Shown one piece after another: positions 8,791 through 18,294 of a stretch of 35,570 nt of DNA; position 1 is the stretch's first letter; every line of letters begins with the position of its first letter. Below the pieces are notes generated by a model. It was not told the DNA's origin. It worked only from the letters and a program-made list of their open reading frames with translations, and did no database searches. Both the position numbers and the translations under genes were made by a program. This DNA is from Gammaproteobacteria bacterium (GTDB taxonomy: Bacteria > Pseudomonadota > Gammaproteobacteria > Steroidobacterales > GCA-2729495), in assembly GCA_023383705.1 (NCBI GenBank), contig JAHDYM010000021.1, positions 1-35,570 of the forward strand, in the 5' to 3' direction.

Positions 8791-9996
8791 GTGGCTGCTT
8801 CCCTGCCGCGGGATCGTCTGATCCTGCTGGTCGGCCTCATCACTTATGGAATGGGCCAGTCCCTGCTGTTCGTCATCTTTGCCCCGCTGGCCCGCCAGCT
8901 CGGCATCGCGGAATGGCAGCTCGGTTTCATCATCGCCGCTTCGAACGTCATGCTGGCCTTTTCCGCGCCGCGCTGGGGCGTGGCCAGCCAGTCGATGGGC
9001 CGGCGCACCGTCTACCTGATCGGGCTCGGTGGTTACACGCTCGGTTATGCCGCGCTCGCGCTGGGCGTGCAGGCCGGACTCTGGGGCTGGATAGCGGCCG
9101 GACCGCTGTTCATCCTGTTGCTGGTGCTGCGCCTGGCCTATGGCATCGTCGTGGGTGGCGTCAGCCCCGCGGCCACGGCCTACATCGCCGATACCACCGA
9201 TGAAAGCTCGCGTGCGCAGGGCATGGCGCTGGTGGGCATGTCGGGCGGCCTCGGCACGATCCTCGGCCCGGCCTTCGGTGGCGCACTGGTATTCGTCAGC
9301 CCCGTGTTCCCGATGTATGCCGCGGCGCTGCTCGCGGCCGCAGCGGGTGTCTGGGCCTATGCCGGACTGCGCGAACCGGTACGCCACGTGCAGAGCGGGC
9401 CAACCGCGAAACTGCGCGTGTTCGATCCGCGCATCCTGCCGTATCTGGTCGGCTGGTTCGTGGTCTTTGGCGTTTTCACCGGCATCCAGACCATCACTTC
9501 CGGATTCATCGCCGACCGCTTTGGCCTGACCGAGACCGTCGACATCCAGCACACCATGATGGTGGCGCTGCTGTCGATGGCCTTCGTGACCGTGCTCGTG
9601 CAGGCCGTTGTGCTGCAGCGCTGGAAGGCCACGCCGGGCACCATGCTCAAGCTTGGCTTCGGCGTCATGGTCATCGCCCTGCTGATCATCGCCTGGGGTC
9701 CCGGCGTCATGGCGCTGTATGTCGGCTACGCGCTGTTTGGTTTCAGCTTCGGCTTCTGTGCGCCGGCGCTGAATGCCGCCGGCAGCCTCAGCGTGACCAC
9801 GGCGGAGCAGGGCGCCGTGGCCGGCCTGCTCTCGGCTGCACCGACGGTCGGGATGATCTTCGGTCCGATCCTGTGCGGCCTGGTCTACAGCGTGGTGCCC
9901 TCGGCACCGATGCTGGTCGGTGCGCTGCTGACCGCACTGGTCTGGGTGTGGTTCCTGTTCATCAAGGTGCCGGACCCGCAGCCGACCGGCCCGTAG
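8791..9996 (+). CDS. MFS transporter, 12-helix type
   Basis: A 401-residue inner-membrane transporter of the major facilitator superfamily, DHA1/TetA-like in layout, with about 12 hydrophobic helices. Helix 2 to 3 loop reads APRWGVASQSMGRR, a variant of motif A in which the usual Asp is replaced by Ala-Ser, and LGTILGPAFGG resembles antiporter motif C. GTG at 8791 is supported by AGGAG 7 to 8 bases upstream. It stands 39 bases after aceK, in the same direction, but nothing in the sequence ties it to the glyoxylate shunt. Substrate unknown. Its 3' end is convergent with the metal ATPase gene, 26 bases away. Confidence 0.88.
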   Translation: MAASLPRDRLILLVGLITYGMGQSLLFVIFAPLARQLGIAEWQLGFIIAASNVMLAFSAPRWGVASQSMGRRTVYLIGLGGYTLGYAALALGVQAGLWGWIAAGPLFILLLVLRLAYGIVVGGVSPAATAYIADTTDESSRAQGMALVGMSGGLGTILGPAFGGALVFVSPVFPMYAAALLAAAAGVWAYAGLREPVRHVQSGPTAKLRVFDPRILPYLVGWFVVFGVFTGIQTITSGFIADRFGLTETVDIQHTMMVALLSMAFVTVLVQAVVLQRWKATPGTMLKLGFGVMVIALLIIAWGPGVMALYVGYALFGFSFGFCAPALNAAGSLSVTTAEQGAVAGLLSAAPTVGMIFGPILCGLVYSVVPSAPMLVGALLTALVWVWFLFIKVPDPQPTGP

Positions 9997-10022
9997 CCCA
10001 GGCTCGTATCAGCCGCGCCGGC

Positions 10023-12338
<2,316 letters not shown>

Positions 12339-12382
12339 AGAAAACTCCCCGCCAGCCCGGCAAATCCGGGTTGCTGGCCGGG

Positions 12383-12414
12383 ATGATCGACCTTGAAGGC
12401 AGCTTCAGGGTCAA
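12383..12414 (-). promoter_or_regulatory. MerR-type promoter and operator of the metal ATPase gene
   Basis: On the minus strand, -35 TTGACC (12414-12409) and -10 GATCAT (12388-12383) are separated by 20 bases, the long spacer that MerR-family activators compensate by untwisting DNA (ZntR-type promoters have 20). The spacer holds a dyad, TGAAG and CTTCA around four bases (centre 12400.5), extended by GACC and GGTC for a 24-base imperfect palindrome (12389-12412). The regulator is encoded immediately upstream. Confidence 0.8.
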
Positions 12415-12450
12415 GGGCCGGGCCCGAAGGGGGGAATTAATGAATGCGGA

Positions 12451-13272
12451 TCAAGTGCTGGCGCGGTGTTCCAGGGCCAGGAAGAACTGGGCGAAAAGGA
12501 AGGCATTGTCGCCGTGGGCCGAGAACACATAGCCTTCCGCGGTGTATTCCACGCGCGGTTCGGTATGTGCGGCGCAGCCAGCCTCCGAGGCGGCAATCTG
12601 CTGGAGCGCCACGCCGATCTGCGGGTCATCGCCGGGGACCAGCACGCTGTAGCCATCGGTCTCGCGCCACACGTGGATGTGCCGGCCGCGCAGGATGTCC
12701 AGCACCTCGCCACGGTCCCAGCTCGCCAGCGCGCAGCCCATGCGCTTCATCAGCGAGCGCAGGGACGCGGCTTCGGTCCGCGGCGTGCTCTTGTGGCCGC
12801 AGACCTGGTCTACCAGCCGGCGGTAGAGTTCGCGCGCACCGTCCTCGGCCGGCAGCTGGCCGGACATCTCGCGCAGGAAAACCTCGAGCTCATGCCGGAG
12901 CACCAGCAGTTCGGTGAGCCGGCGCTCGATTTCGAGGAAGCGGTCCTCGGCAATCCGCGTGACGCTGCCAGCCGGCCGGGCCTTGCCCCTGGCGGCTTTC
13001 TTCTGCGCCGGCGCCGGCTGTCCGGCGGACAGGAACTGGCGGATGTCGTCCAGTGAGAATCCCAGCCGCTTGGCGCGGTTGATGAACAGCAGCGTGCGTT
13101 CCGCTTCCGGGCCGTACAGCCGGTAACCGGCTGCGGTGCGCAGCCCCGGACTGAGCAGGCCTTCCTTCTCGTAGTAGCGCAACACCGAGGGCGCCACGCG
13201 CGCGCGCTTCGCCAGCGCGCCGATGGTCAGGTCGCGGCGTGGCGGTACCGGGCTGGTCTTGCGGGGGCTCAT
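12451..13272 (-). CDS. MerR-family regulator with a long unassigned C-terminal domain
   Basis: A 273-residue protein, about twice the length of a typical ZntR (141). Winged helix-turn-helix at residues 14-80 (LTIGALAKRARVAPSVLRYY, then GYRLY), a linker rich in Lys, Ala and Pro (85-105), a coiled-coil-like dimer helix (110-137), then a C-terminal part (about 145-273) I cannot assign. The usual ZntR-type Cys in and after the dimer helix are lacking; candidate metal ligands are instead Cys158, His160, Cys180, Cys233 and His236. Start ATG at 13272 overlaps the hydrolase stop (ATGA), implying translational coupling. It lies upstream of, and in line with, the metal ATPase, whose promoter has MerR architecture, so it is probably its activator; a sensor for another ligand remains possible. 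Confidence 0.85.
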   Translation of the reverse strand: MSPRKTSPVPPRRDLTIGALAKRARVAPSVLRYYEKEGLLSPGLRTAAGYRLYGPEAERTLLFINRAKRLGFSLDDIRQFLSAGQPAPAQKKAARGKARPAGSVTRIAEDRFLEIERRLTELLVLRHELEVFLREMSGQLPAEDGARELYRRLVDQVCGHKSTPRTEAASLRSLMKRMGCALASWDRGEVLDILRGRHIHVWRETDGYSVLVPGDDPQIGVALQQIAASEAGCAAHTEPRVEYTAEGYVFSAHGDNAFLFAQFFLALEHRAST

Positions 13273-14225
13273 GGGGCCGTCGGCATCAGCCGTGTGGCGA
13301 AGGCATTCATCGCTGCGGCGGTTTCTGCCGGGGCTTCTTCCTGCACATAGTGGCCGGAAGTCGGCACCAGCACGGCGGTATTGTTCGGCATCAGTTCCCG
13401 CAGTTGCTCGAACTCGCCGGCCGGCTTGCCGCGATCCTGCGCGCCCCAGACGATCAGTGCTGGCACCTTTAGCTGCGGCAGCATCGGTACCTCGTCGGCC
13501 TCGTTGTACTGGCCCATCAGGCTGGTCATGCCGGACAGGTAGCCCTCGCTGCGCGAGGTCAGGCTGAGGTTGCGCACGACCTCGTCGGTGACGATCGAGG
13601 GATCGACGAAGGAGCGGCGCAGGAAATTCGCGCGGAATTCCGGGTCGCCGAACAGCTTCGCCTGGATGCGCTGCATGGGAAAGAAGATGTAGCGTGCGAT
13701 CGGCGGTACGCCGGTGGAGATGATGCCGGGATTCATCACCACCAGGCCGATCACATCCGGGTTGTCGAGTGCCACGCGAAAGGCGATCGCGCCGCCCAGC
13801 GAATGACCGCCGATCACCACGTTCTTCAGGCCCAGCGCCCGGATGAAGTCCTTCATCATCCGCGCCTGGTTCGGGTTCTGGTAGTCGAAGTCCACCGGCT
13901 TCGCCGACAGGCCATAGCCCGGCATGTCCACGGCGATCACGTAATAGTGCGTGGTGAGCAGCGGCGCGAGCAGCCGGAAACTCTGCAGGGAATTGCCAAA
14001 GCCGTGCAGCAGCACCGCAACCGGCTTGTCCGGCGCCGGTTCGCCCCAGCTGTGGTAGCGCAGCTCCAGGCCATTCACGCTGACAAAGCTGTCGCCGGGA
14101 TCCGCCAGCGAGCGGGCCGGCACCTCGGTGATGCCGGTCGGCCAGTACGCGTAGACCACCATTGCCAGCCATGCGGCCAGCAGCAGGCCGGCCAGTCCGA
14201 AAAATATGCGCTTCAACCAGATCAT
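13269..14225 (-). CDS. Membrane-anchored alpha/beta hydrolase
   Basis: A 318-residue serine hydrolase; substrate unknown. Residues 5-27 form an uncleaved-looking hydrophobic segment, so the catalytic domain probably faces the periplasm as an anchored enzyme. The alpha/beta-hydrolase fold is shown by LLHGFGNS (oxyanion region), VIAVDMPGYG, the nucleophile elbow GGHSLGG with Ser142, Asp264 in WGAQDRG and His292 in TSGHYVQ, a complete triad. ATG at 14225 is chosen because it begins the membrane segment; an upstream extension to 14351 is Arg/His-rich and unlikely. The stop overlaps the start of the MerR gene by 4 bases, so the two are co-translated. Why a hydrolase should precede a metal-efflux regulator is not clear. 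Confidence 0.87.
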   Translation of the reverse strand: MIWLKRIFFGLAGLLLAAWLAMVVYAYWPTGITEVPARSLADPGDSFVSVNGLELRYHSWGEPAPDKPVAVLLHGFGNSLQSFRLLAPLLTTHYYVIAVDMPGYGLSAKPVDFDYQNPNQARMMKDFIRALGLKNVVIGGHSLGGAIAFRVALDNPDVIGLVVMNPGIISTGVPPIARYIFFPMQRIQAKLFGDPEFRANFLRRSFVDPSIVTDEVVRNLSLTSRSEGYLSGMTSLMGQYNEADEVPMLPQLKVPALIVWGAQDRGKPAGEFEQLRELMPNNTAVLVPTSGHYVQEEAPAETAAAMNAFATRLMPTAP

Positions 14226-14488
14226 GCTCGGGTGCCTGTGCCTCGGGATAACAATATGACTACCAGATCGCCACGCGCAAGATAGTGCGGAGCGGTGCCG
14301 ACTGCGAGCCTTGGCCAGGACCCGGTGCAGATTGCGGTACGCGGTGACCACCGGCCGGCTGCGCGGTCCGGGGCTGGGGCCGCAGAAGGTACCAGCGTAG
14401 TGGTCCAGTTTCTGGGGCCCCCTCGATTACCATGGGAACTTGCGGTTTGATTGGCCTTAGGATTGGATCCCAGGTCACGGAGGCTGCC
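14226..14488. other. 263-base divergent intergenic region
   Basis: The longest gene-free stretch here. It holds the probable hydrolase promoter on the minus strand and marks the step from high-G+C sequence to the lower-G+C islet that follows. An ATG at 14432 opens the downstream frame but lacks a ribosome site. No RNA gene or convincing repeat was recognised. Confidence 0.5.
14251..14280 (-). promoter_or_regulatory. Possible promoter of the hydrolase-merR unit
   Basis: Minus strand TTGCGC (14280-14275) and TATTGT (14256-14251) are spaced by 18 bases, ending 25 bases before the hydrolase start. Matches to sigma-70 consensus are moderate. Confidence 0.35.
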
Positions 14489-15031
14489 ATGAAATCGATG
14501 AAACTGGGCAAGGCCTTTACCTTGATCGAGTCGGGACCGGTCGTTCTGGTGGTCACCAGTGACGGAAAGAAGAACAACATCATGACCATCTCCTGGACCA
14601 TGGTGACCGATTTCACGCCGCGATTCGCCATTACGACAGGAGACTGGAACTACTCCTTCAAGGCGCTCAGAAAGACCAGGGAGTGCGTTATCGCTGTTCC
14701 GACCGTGGACATGCTGGATACCGTGGTTGGCGTGGGAACATGCTCGGGAGCAGAGACAGACAAGTTCAGCAGGTTCCACCTCACGCCAATGCGCGCCCGG
14801 GTGGTCAGGGTCCCCCTGATCGGGGAATGTCTCGCAAACATCGAGTGCAAGGTTGTAGACATTGTGAGCAAGCACAATATCGTCGTTCTGGAGGGCGTCG
14901 CTGCGCATGTGGATGCCGCCAGGAAGGAGAAGCGCACGGTACACGCCGTCGGTGATGGAACATTCATCGTGGATGGCAGGAAACTCGACCGCCGCCGGCA
15001 GATGGCGTCAAAGGTGCCTGATGGGGTGTAG
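14489..15031 (+). CDS. Flavin-reductase-like FMN-binding split-barrel protein
   Basis: A 180-residue protein of the flavin reductase-like family (FMN-binding split barrel, DIM6/NTAB type). Members bind FMN and reduce flavin or act on small molecules; the substrate is not evident. Typical are the N-terminal strand (GPVVLVVTSDGKKNNIMTIS), FTPRFAITTGDWNYSFKALR, ECVIAVPTVDM, GTCSGAETDKF and the late LIGECLANIEC strand. ATG at 14489 is preferred to the in-frame ATG at 14432 because GGAGG stands 5 bases before it and the intervening residues lie outside the fold. G+C and codon use are visibly lower than in the flanking genes, consistent with recent acquisition. Confidence 0.85.
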   Translation: MKSMKLGKAFTLIESGPVVLVVTSDGKKNNIMTISWTMVTDFTPRFAITTGDWNYSFKALRKTRECVIAVPTVDMLDTVVGVGTCSGAETDKFSRFHLTPMRARVVRVPLIGECLANIECKVVDIVSKHNIVVLEGVAAHVDAARKEKRTVHAVGDGTFIVDGRKLDRRRQMASKVPDGV

Positions 15032-15048
15032 CAGTGGCGGCACCAGGG

Positions 15049-15083
15049 TTGCTCCGCGTAGACTGATACTTTAGTATCACTTC
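15049..15083 (+). promoter_or_regulatory. Promoter and palindromic operator of the toxin-antitoxin pair
   Basis: TGATACT and AGTATCA form a perfect 7-base inverted repeat with a 2-base spacer (15064-15079). A promoter TTGCTC (15049-15054), 17-base spacer, TAGTAT (15072-15077) overlaps it, so binding of the palindrome would block transcription, as in autoregulated toxin-antitoxin operons. Transcription would begin at about the antitoxin ATG (15084), which has no Shine-Dalgarno, so the message may be leaderless. Confidence 0.7.
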
Positions 15084-15341
15084 ATGCGTACCGAACTCGT
15101 CACGACCCTCAAGCGCCAGGCCACAGAGCTGCTCGATGAGCTCGAGCGCAGTCGTGAGCCCATTCTCATCACCCAGCACGGGCTACCCAGCGCGTACCTG
15201 GTGGATGTGGAGAGTTTCGAGATGCTCCAGCGCCGCATGAGTCTGCTGGAGGGCATCGCACGCGGAGAAAAGGCCTTGGAAGACGGTCGCATGGTGTCTC
15301 ACGCGCAAGCCAGGCGGCGCATGAGCCGATGGTTGAAGTAG
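15084..15341 (+). CDS. Phd/YefM-type antitoxin
   Basis: An 85-residue type II antitoxin. The N-terminal half (MRTELVTTLKRQATELLDEL, then EPILITQHGLPSAYLVDVESFE) is the Phd/YefM DNA-binding fold, in which the LITQHGLPSAYLV strand is characteristic; the C-terminal half is a charged helix expected to wrap the toxin. It overlaps the toxin gene by 13 bases and sits directly behind a palindromic operator, so it probably represses its own operon, with the complex binding more tightly. Cytoplasmic. Confidence 0.9.
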   Translation: MRTELVTTLKRQATELLDELERSREPILITQHGLPSAYLVDVESFEMLQRRMSLLEGIARGEKALEDGRMVSHAQARRRMSRWLK

Positions 15342-15649
15342 TCTGGTCAGAGCCTGCACTCGCAGATCTCGACGCAATCGCTGACTACATTGCGCTGGAT
15401 AATCCGGACGCTGCGTCCCGACTGGTGCAGCAGGTATTTCGACATGTAGACCAGTTGGTCGCCCACCCCCCGAGTGGTTCGAAGCTTCCTGAGCTGAAGG
15501 GTTGGAGGTACCGGCAGATAATCGAGCCTCCGTGCCGCGTCATTTACCGTCACGACAGCGAGTCGGTCTATATCCTGCACGTTGTCCGATCCGAGCGCTT
15601 GTTGCAGAGATCCGTGCTCAACAAGCGCTCGAAGGAACCGAAGAAGTGA
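15329..15649 (+). CDS. RelE/ParE-superfamily toxin
   Basis: A 106-residue toxin partner. The opening VVWSEPALADLDAIADYI is the ParE/RelE N-terminal helix pair, followed by LPELKGWRYRQIIEPPCRVIYRH and the late strand YILHVVRSERLL. The sequence fits ParE (DNA gyrase poison) better than ribosome-cutting RelE, because the sheet carries few of the RelE-type catalytic bases, but family alone cannot settle the target. Start ATG at 15329 lies inside the antitoxin gene (13-base overlap) with no Shine-Dalgarno of its own, which fits translational coupling. No toxin-disabling frameshift is seen. Confidence 0.88.
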   Translation: MVEVVWSEPALADLDAIADYIALDNPDAASRLVQQVFRHVDQLVAHPPSGSKLPELKGWRYRQIIEPPCRVIYRHDSESVYILHVVRSERLLQRSVLNKRSKEPKK

Positions 15650-15758
15650 GTCTGTTGACCGGTCGTTATACCGGCTTCGTGCCTCTATTCAACTCCCGAA
15701 ATAAGAGGGTTGGGATCTCTCAAGCCTGATCAGCAACACTAGCCTCAAAGGAGCCACG

Positions 15759-16268
15759 ATGACTGCCCGCGCAATTGTTATCGCCTGCCTGGTGCTGCTC
15801 CTTCAGCCCCAGGTGCATGCCCAGGAAACCAACGCCAATGAAGCATCGATCCGGGAGCTTCTGCTGGTAACGGACGCCAAGCAGCTGCTCGACCGAATGT
15901 GGGTACAAATGGATCTGATAATGGAGAACTCCATGAAGCAGGCGCTGTCCGGACAGCCTGTCACGCCAGCCCAGCAGGTCGTTCTCGACGATATGCGCAA
16001 GCAGATGGGCGCTTTGCTCAAGGAGGAGCTGGCGTGGGAAGTGTTTGAACCGCTGATGATTGATGTCTACCTCAACACTTTCACGGAAGAAGAGGTGCAG
16101 GGCATGCTGCAGTTCTACAAGTCACCGGCTGGGAGGGCGGTAGTCACGAAGATGCCTGCTGTCATGCAGGCTTCCATGCAAGCTGTTCAGGGGCCCATTG
16201 CAGCGATGCAACCGAAGCTGCGCAAGCTGCAGGAGGACACCGTCAGAAAGCTGATGGAGGCCAAATGA
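15759..16268 (+). CDS. Exported DUF2059 protein
   Basis: A 169-residue secreted protein of unknown function. Residues 1-21 form a Sec signal peptide ending VHA, with cleavage before QE. The mature part is helical and carries the DUF2059 core, FTEEEVQGMLQFYKSPAGRA followed by VVTKMPAVMQASM. ATG at 15759 follows AAAGGAG with a 5-base spacer, a strong ribosome site. Probably periplasmic. It starts 109 bases after the toxin gene and is likely separately transcribed; a weak terminator-like hairpin follows it. Confidence 0.85.
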   Translation: MTARAIVIACLVLLLQPQVHAQETNANEASIRELLLVTDAKQLLDRMWVQMDLIMENSMKQALSGQPVTPAQQVVLDDMRKQMGALLKEELAWEVFEPLMIDVYLNTFTEEEVQGMLQFYKSPAGRAVVTKMPAVMQASMQAVQGPIAAMQPKLRKLQEDTVRKLMEAK

Positions 16269-16279
16269 TCTTGCGAGCC

Positions 16280-16319
16280 AACCATGCGTTGCGTTCGGAT
16301 GTAGCCGCGTGGGTTTTTT
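16280..16319 (+). terminator. Possible rho-independent terminator after the DUF2059 gene
   Basis: Arms AACCATGCG (16280-16288) and CGCGTGGGTT (16306-16315) pair over 9 positions with one G-T wobble and one bulge, followed by a T-run to 16319. The loop is long (17 bases), so the call is tentative. Confidence 0.4.
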
Positions 16320-16354
16320 CTCGTTAGCTGCTACGCATAACCGGGAGGTGCCCC

Positions 16355-16720
16355 GTGAATGTTCGTCCCAAAGAACTGGTCGCTGCGGTATGGGCCGTTG
16401 TTTTCCTCCAGATGCTGGATGCGGCGTACACCGTTGGACTGCCACTGAGCCAGGGCACGTTGGCGCAGGGCGACGTGACCGAGGCCATCGTCGGCGCAAT
16501 CCTGTGGCTGGTGGTGGCGTATCTGATCTATATGGGCCGGGGCTGGTTGCGCTACGTCTATACCATCGTTGTATTGGCTGGTGCCGGCTTTCTCGTGTAC
16601 GCGAAGGTTACGGACCTGGCTTTGATTGCCGGGGCTGCGCTGTCGGTAGTGCCCTGTGTTCTATGGTTCATGCCGGCCTCAAATCGCTGGTTTTCGGCCC
16701 GGAAGCAGGGTGACAGCTGA
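16355..16720 (+). CDS. Small four-helix membrane protein, unknown function
   Basis: A 121-residue hydrophobic protein with about four helices: residues 8-30, 45-60, 64-82 and 86-106. It ends in a short polar tail (SNRWFSARKQGDS). GTG at 16355 is supported by GGGAGG about 6 bases upstream. No conserved motif is recognised and I offer no function. It belongs to the lower-G+C islet and is followed by a 125-base gap containing a perfect 14-base palindrome. Confidence 0.7.
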   Translation: MNVRPKELVAAVWAVVFLQMLDAAYTVGLPLSQGTLAQGDVTEAIVGAILWLVVAYLIYMGRGWLRYVYTIVVLAGAGFLVYAKVTDLALIAGAALSVVPCVLWFMPASNRWFSARKQGDS

Positions 16721-16800
16721 GCAATCGCTGAAGCCGGTTTCCTGCAGTCTGGTGTCTGGAAGCGGCAACGGCAATAATCACTCCGTGTTGGGTCGGTACG

Positions 16801-16814
16801 TGCCGCGCGCGGCA
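16801..16814. repeat. Perfect 14-base palindrome
   Basis: TGCCGCGCGCGGCA is fully self-complementary and sits 32 bases before the SpoIIAA-like gene. Operator, recombination remnant or chance are all possible. Confidence 0.4.
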
Positions 16815-16845
16815 ACCGATGGGTATGGTCAGGTACTGAGGCACC

Positions 16846-17208
16846 ATGAGCGCTGAAATCATCGGACTGGAAGACGGCATTCTCACGGTACGCCTGAGCG
16901 GCCATTTGACCCAGGCGGACCTGGCTGCCCTGCACCGTGAGACAGGTGCGATCATCGAGCGCCTCGGCAATGTCCGCATCCTGGTTTGCGCCGAGGACTT
17001 CCAGGGGTGGGCCGCCGGTGGCACATGGGACGATTTCTCCTTCCAGGAAACCTACGACTCGCGGATCGGGCGCATGGCCATCGTGGCTGCCGAACAGTGG
17101 CGCGATCTCGCGCTGCTCTTTACCTCGAATGAGCTGCGGTCCTTTCCCATCGAGTTTTTCCCGCCTGAACGCCTGGCTGAGGCGCGGGCGTGGATGGGTG
17201 AGGACTAG
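16846..17208 (+). CDS. SpoIIAA-like (STAS-related) protein
   Basis: A 120-residue cytoplasmic protein resembling the SpoIIAA-like family (STAS fold): an opening two-strand segment (EIIGLEDGILTVRLSGHLTQ), an amphipathic helix (DLAALHRETGAIIERL), then a central strand (VRILVCAEDFQGW) and a late PPERLAEARAWM helix as in the family's C-terminus. Start ATG at 16846 follows GAGG by 4 bases. Members are mostly uncharacterised; the fold suggests binding of a partner protein or small ligand. It lies 37 bases before the phospholipase gene in the same direction and may share its transcript. Confidence 0.8.
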   Translation: MSAEIIGLEDGILTVRLSGHLTQADLAALHRETGAIIERLGNVRILVCAEDFQGWAAGGTWDDFSFQETYDSRIGRMAIVAAEQWRDLALLFTSNELRSFPIEFFPPERLAEARAWMGED

Positions 17209-17245
17209 CTGCGGACTTTTGAAGGAATCTGTTGGGGGTAATTCA

Positions 17246-18265
17246 ATGACCAGGCCGGAAAACAGCCACTGTCGGTCCATCAGCGGCGTGCTGGCAGCCG
17301 CCCTGCTGGCGACGAGTCCTGCCATCTGCGCTGACACGTTTTCGGACTGCCTGCTTGAAGGCATCGAGACGGCGGACGACAGCACCACCGTCGCACAGCT
17401 CAGGGACCGTTGCCGGCAGCGGGGCGCATTGCCCGCGCCGTCGGCCGATGTCGCCACGCCGCCCGAAAAGCGGTCGGTGGTCGATACCCGCCTGCAGCAG
17501 GAGTTCTCCGCGCAGGAACGTGATTACTTCCTTACCGCACACCGGCCGAACTTCATTCTTCCGGTCGCCTACAACAGCAAGCCCAACAACGAGCCTTTCC
17601 TGGCCGTTGATCCGGATGCTGCCGAACTGGACAAGACCGAGGCCGAGTTCCAGATCAGCATCAAGTTTCCGCTGGCGCGGGATCTCTGGGGCGACAACGA
17701 TCTGCTGCTCGGATACACGACCCGGTCGTGGTGGCAGGTCTACAACGATGACGAGAACGTGTCGTCGGCATTCCGCGAGACCAACTACGAGCCCGAAATA
17801 TTCCTGCGTCATTACGGCGGGCCGGAGTTCCTGGGTGGCCGGATCGCCGGTTTCGACATCGGTCTGAACCACCAGTCCAACGGTCGCGGGGAGGCGCTGT
17901 CGAGAAGCTGGAACCGGGTGATGGGGCAGACCGTGCTCGACTATGGTGACGTCGCGGTTGCGCTGCGTGCGTGGTACCGGATTCCGGAGGATGACGAGGA
18001 CGACGACAACCCCAGGATGTACCGCTACCTCGGCTATGGCGATATCCGCGCCGTCTGGGCACCGAACCGGAACACCTTTTCGTTCATGCTGCGCCCGGGT
18101 ACGGAAAAAGCCGCCTATGAGCTGACCTGGAGCCACCCCGTTTCCGAGTGGCTGCGCGTGTATGCCCTCTACTTCAACGGCTACGGCGAGAGCCTGCTTG
18201 ATTACGATCAGCGGGTGGAGCGGGTAGGCATCGGCTTCGCGCTGACTGACTACATCATGCGCTAG
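17246..18265 (+). CDS. pldA: Outer-membrane phospholipase A
   Basis: Calcium-dependent phospholipase A1 of the outer membrane (OMPLA), which hydrolyses phospholipids that reach the outer leaflet. 339 residues, signal peptide at about 1-29 ending in ICA. After an unconserved segment (30-90) the barrel begins. The catalytic triad is visible as His209, Ser211 and Asn223 in NHQSNGRGEALSRSWN, with the same Ser-to-Asn spacing (12) as E. coli PldA. Start ATG at 17246 follows GGGGGT; the frame is open much further upstream but that part overlaps the preceding gene and is not protein-like. Compared with E. coli (289 residues) it has an N-terminal extension of about 50 residues. Convergent with the DUF481 gene. 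Confidence 0.93.
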   Translation: MTRPENSHCRSISGVLAAALLATSPAICADTFSDCLLEGIETADDSTTVAQLRDRCRQRGALPAPSADVATPPEKRSVVDTRLQQEFSAQERDYFLTAHRPNFILPVAYNSKPNNEPFLAVDPDAAELDKTEAEFQISIKFPLARDLWGDNDLLLGYTTRSWWQVYNDDENVSSAFRETNYEPEIFLRHYGGPEFLGGRIAGFDIGLNHQSNGRGEALSRSWNRVMGQTVLDYGDVAVALRAWYRIPEDDEDDDNPRMYRYLGYGDIRAVWAPNRNTFSFMLRPGTEKAAYELTWSHPVSEWLRVYALYFNGYGESLLDYDQRVERVGIGFALTDYIMR

Positions 18266-18294
18266 CTGCGATCAGGCCCGGGCTGGCATCCGGC

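Noticed and set aside
14380-14440. Possible transposon remnant (GTCCAGTTTCTGGGGCC region) at the edge of the low-G+C islet
   Set aside because: No matching inverted repeat at the other side of the islet and no target duplication could be found by eye.
14432-14488. Earlier ATG for the flavin-reductase-like gene
   Set aside because: No ribosome site, and the 19 added residues lie outside the fold; ATG 14489 has GGAGG 5 bases upstream.
16309-16713. Alternative overlapping plus-strand frame across the small membrane-protein gene
   Set aside because: Lacks a ribosome site and a coherent protein pattern, whereas the 16355 frame gives four clean hydrophobic helices behind GGGAGG.
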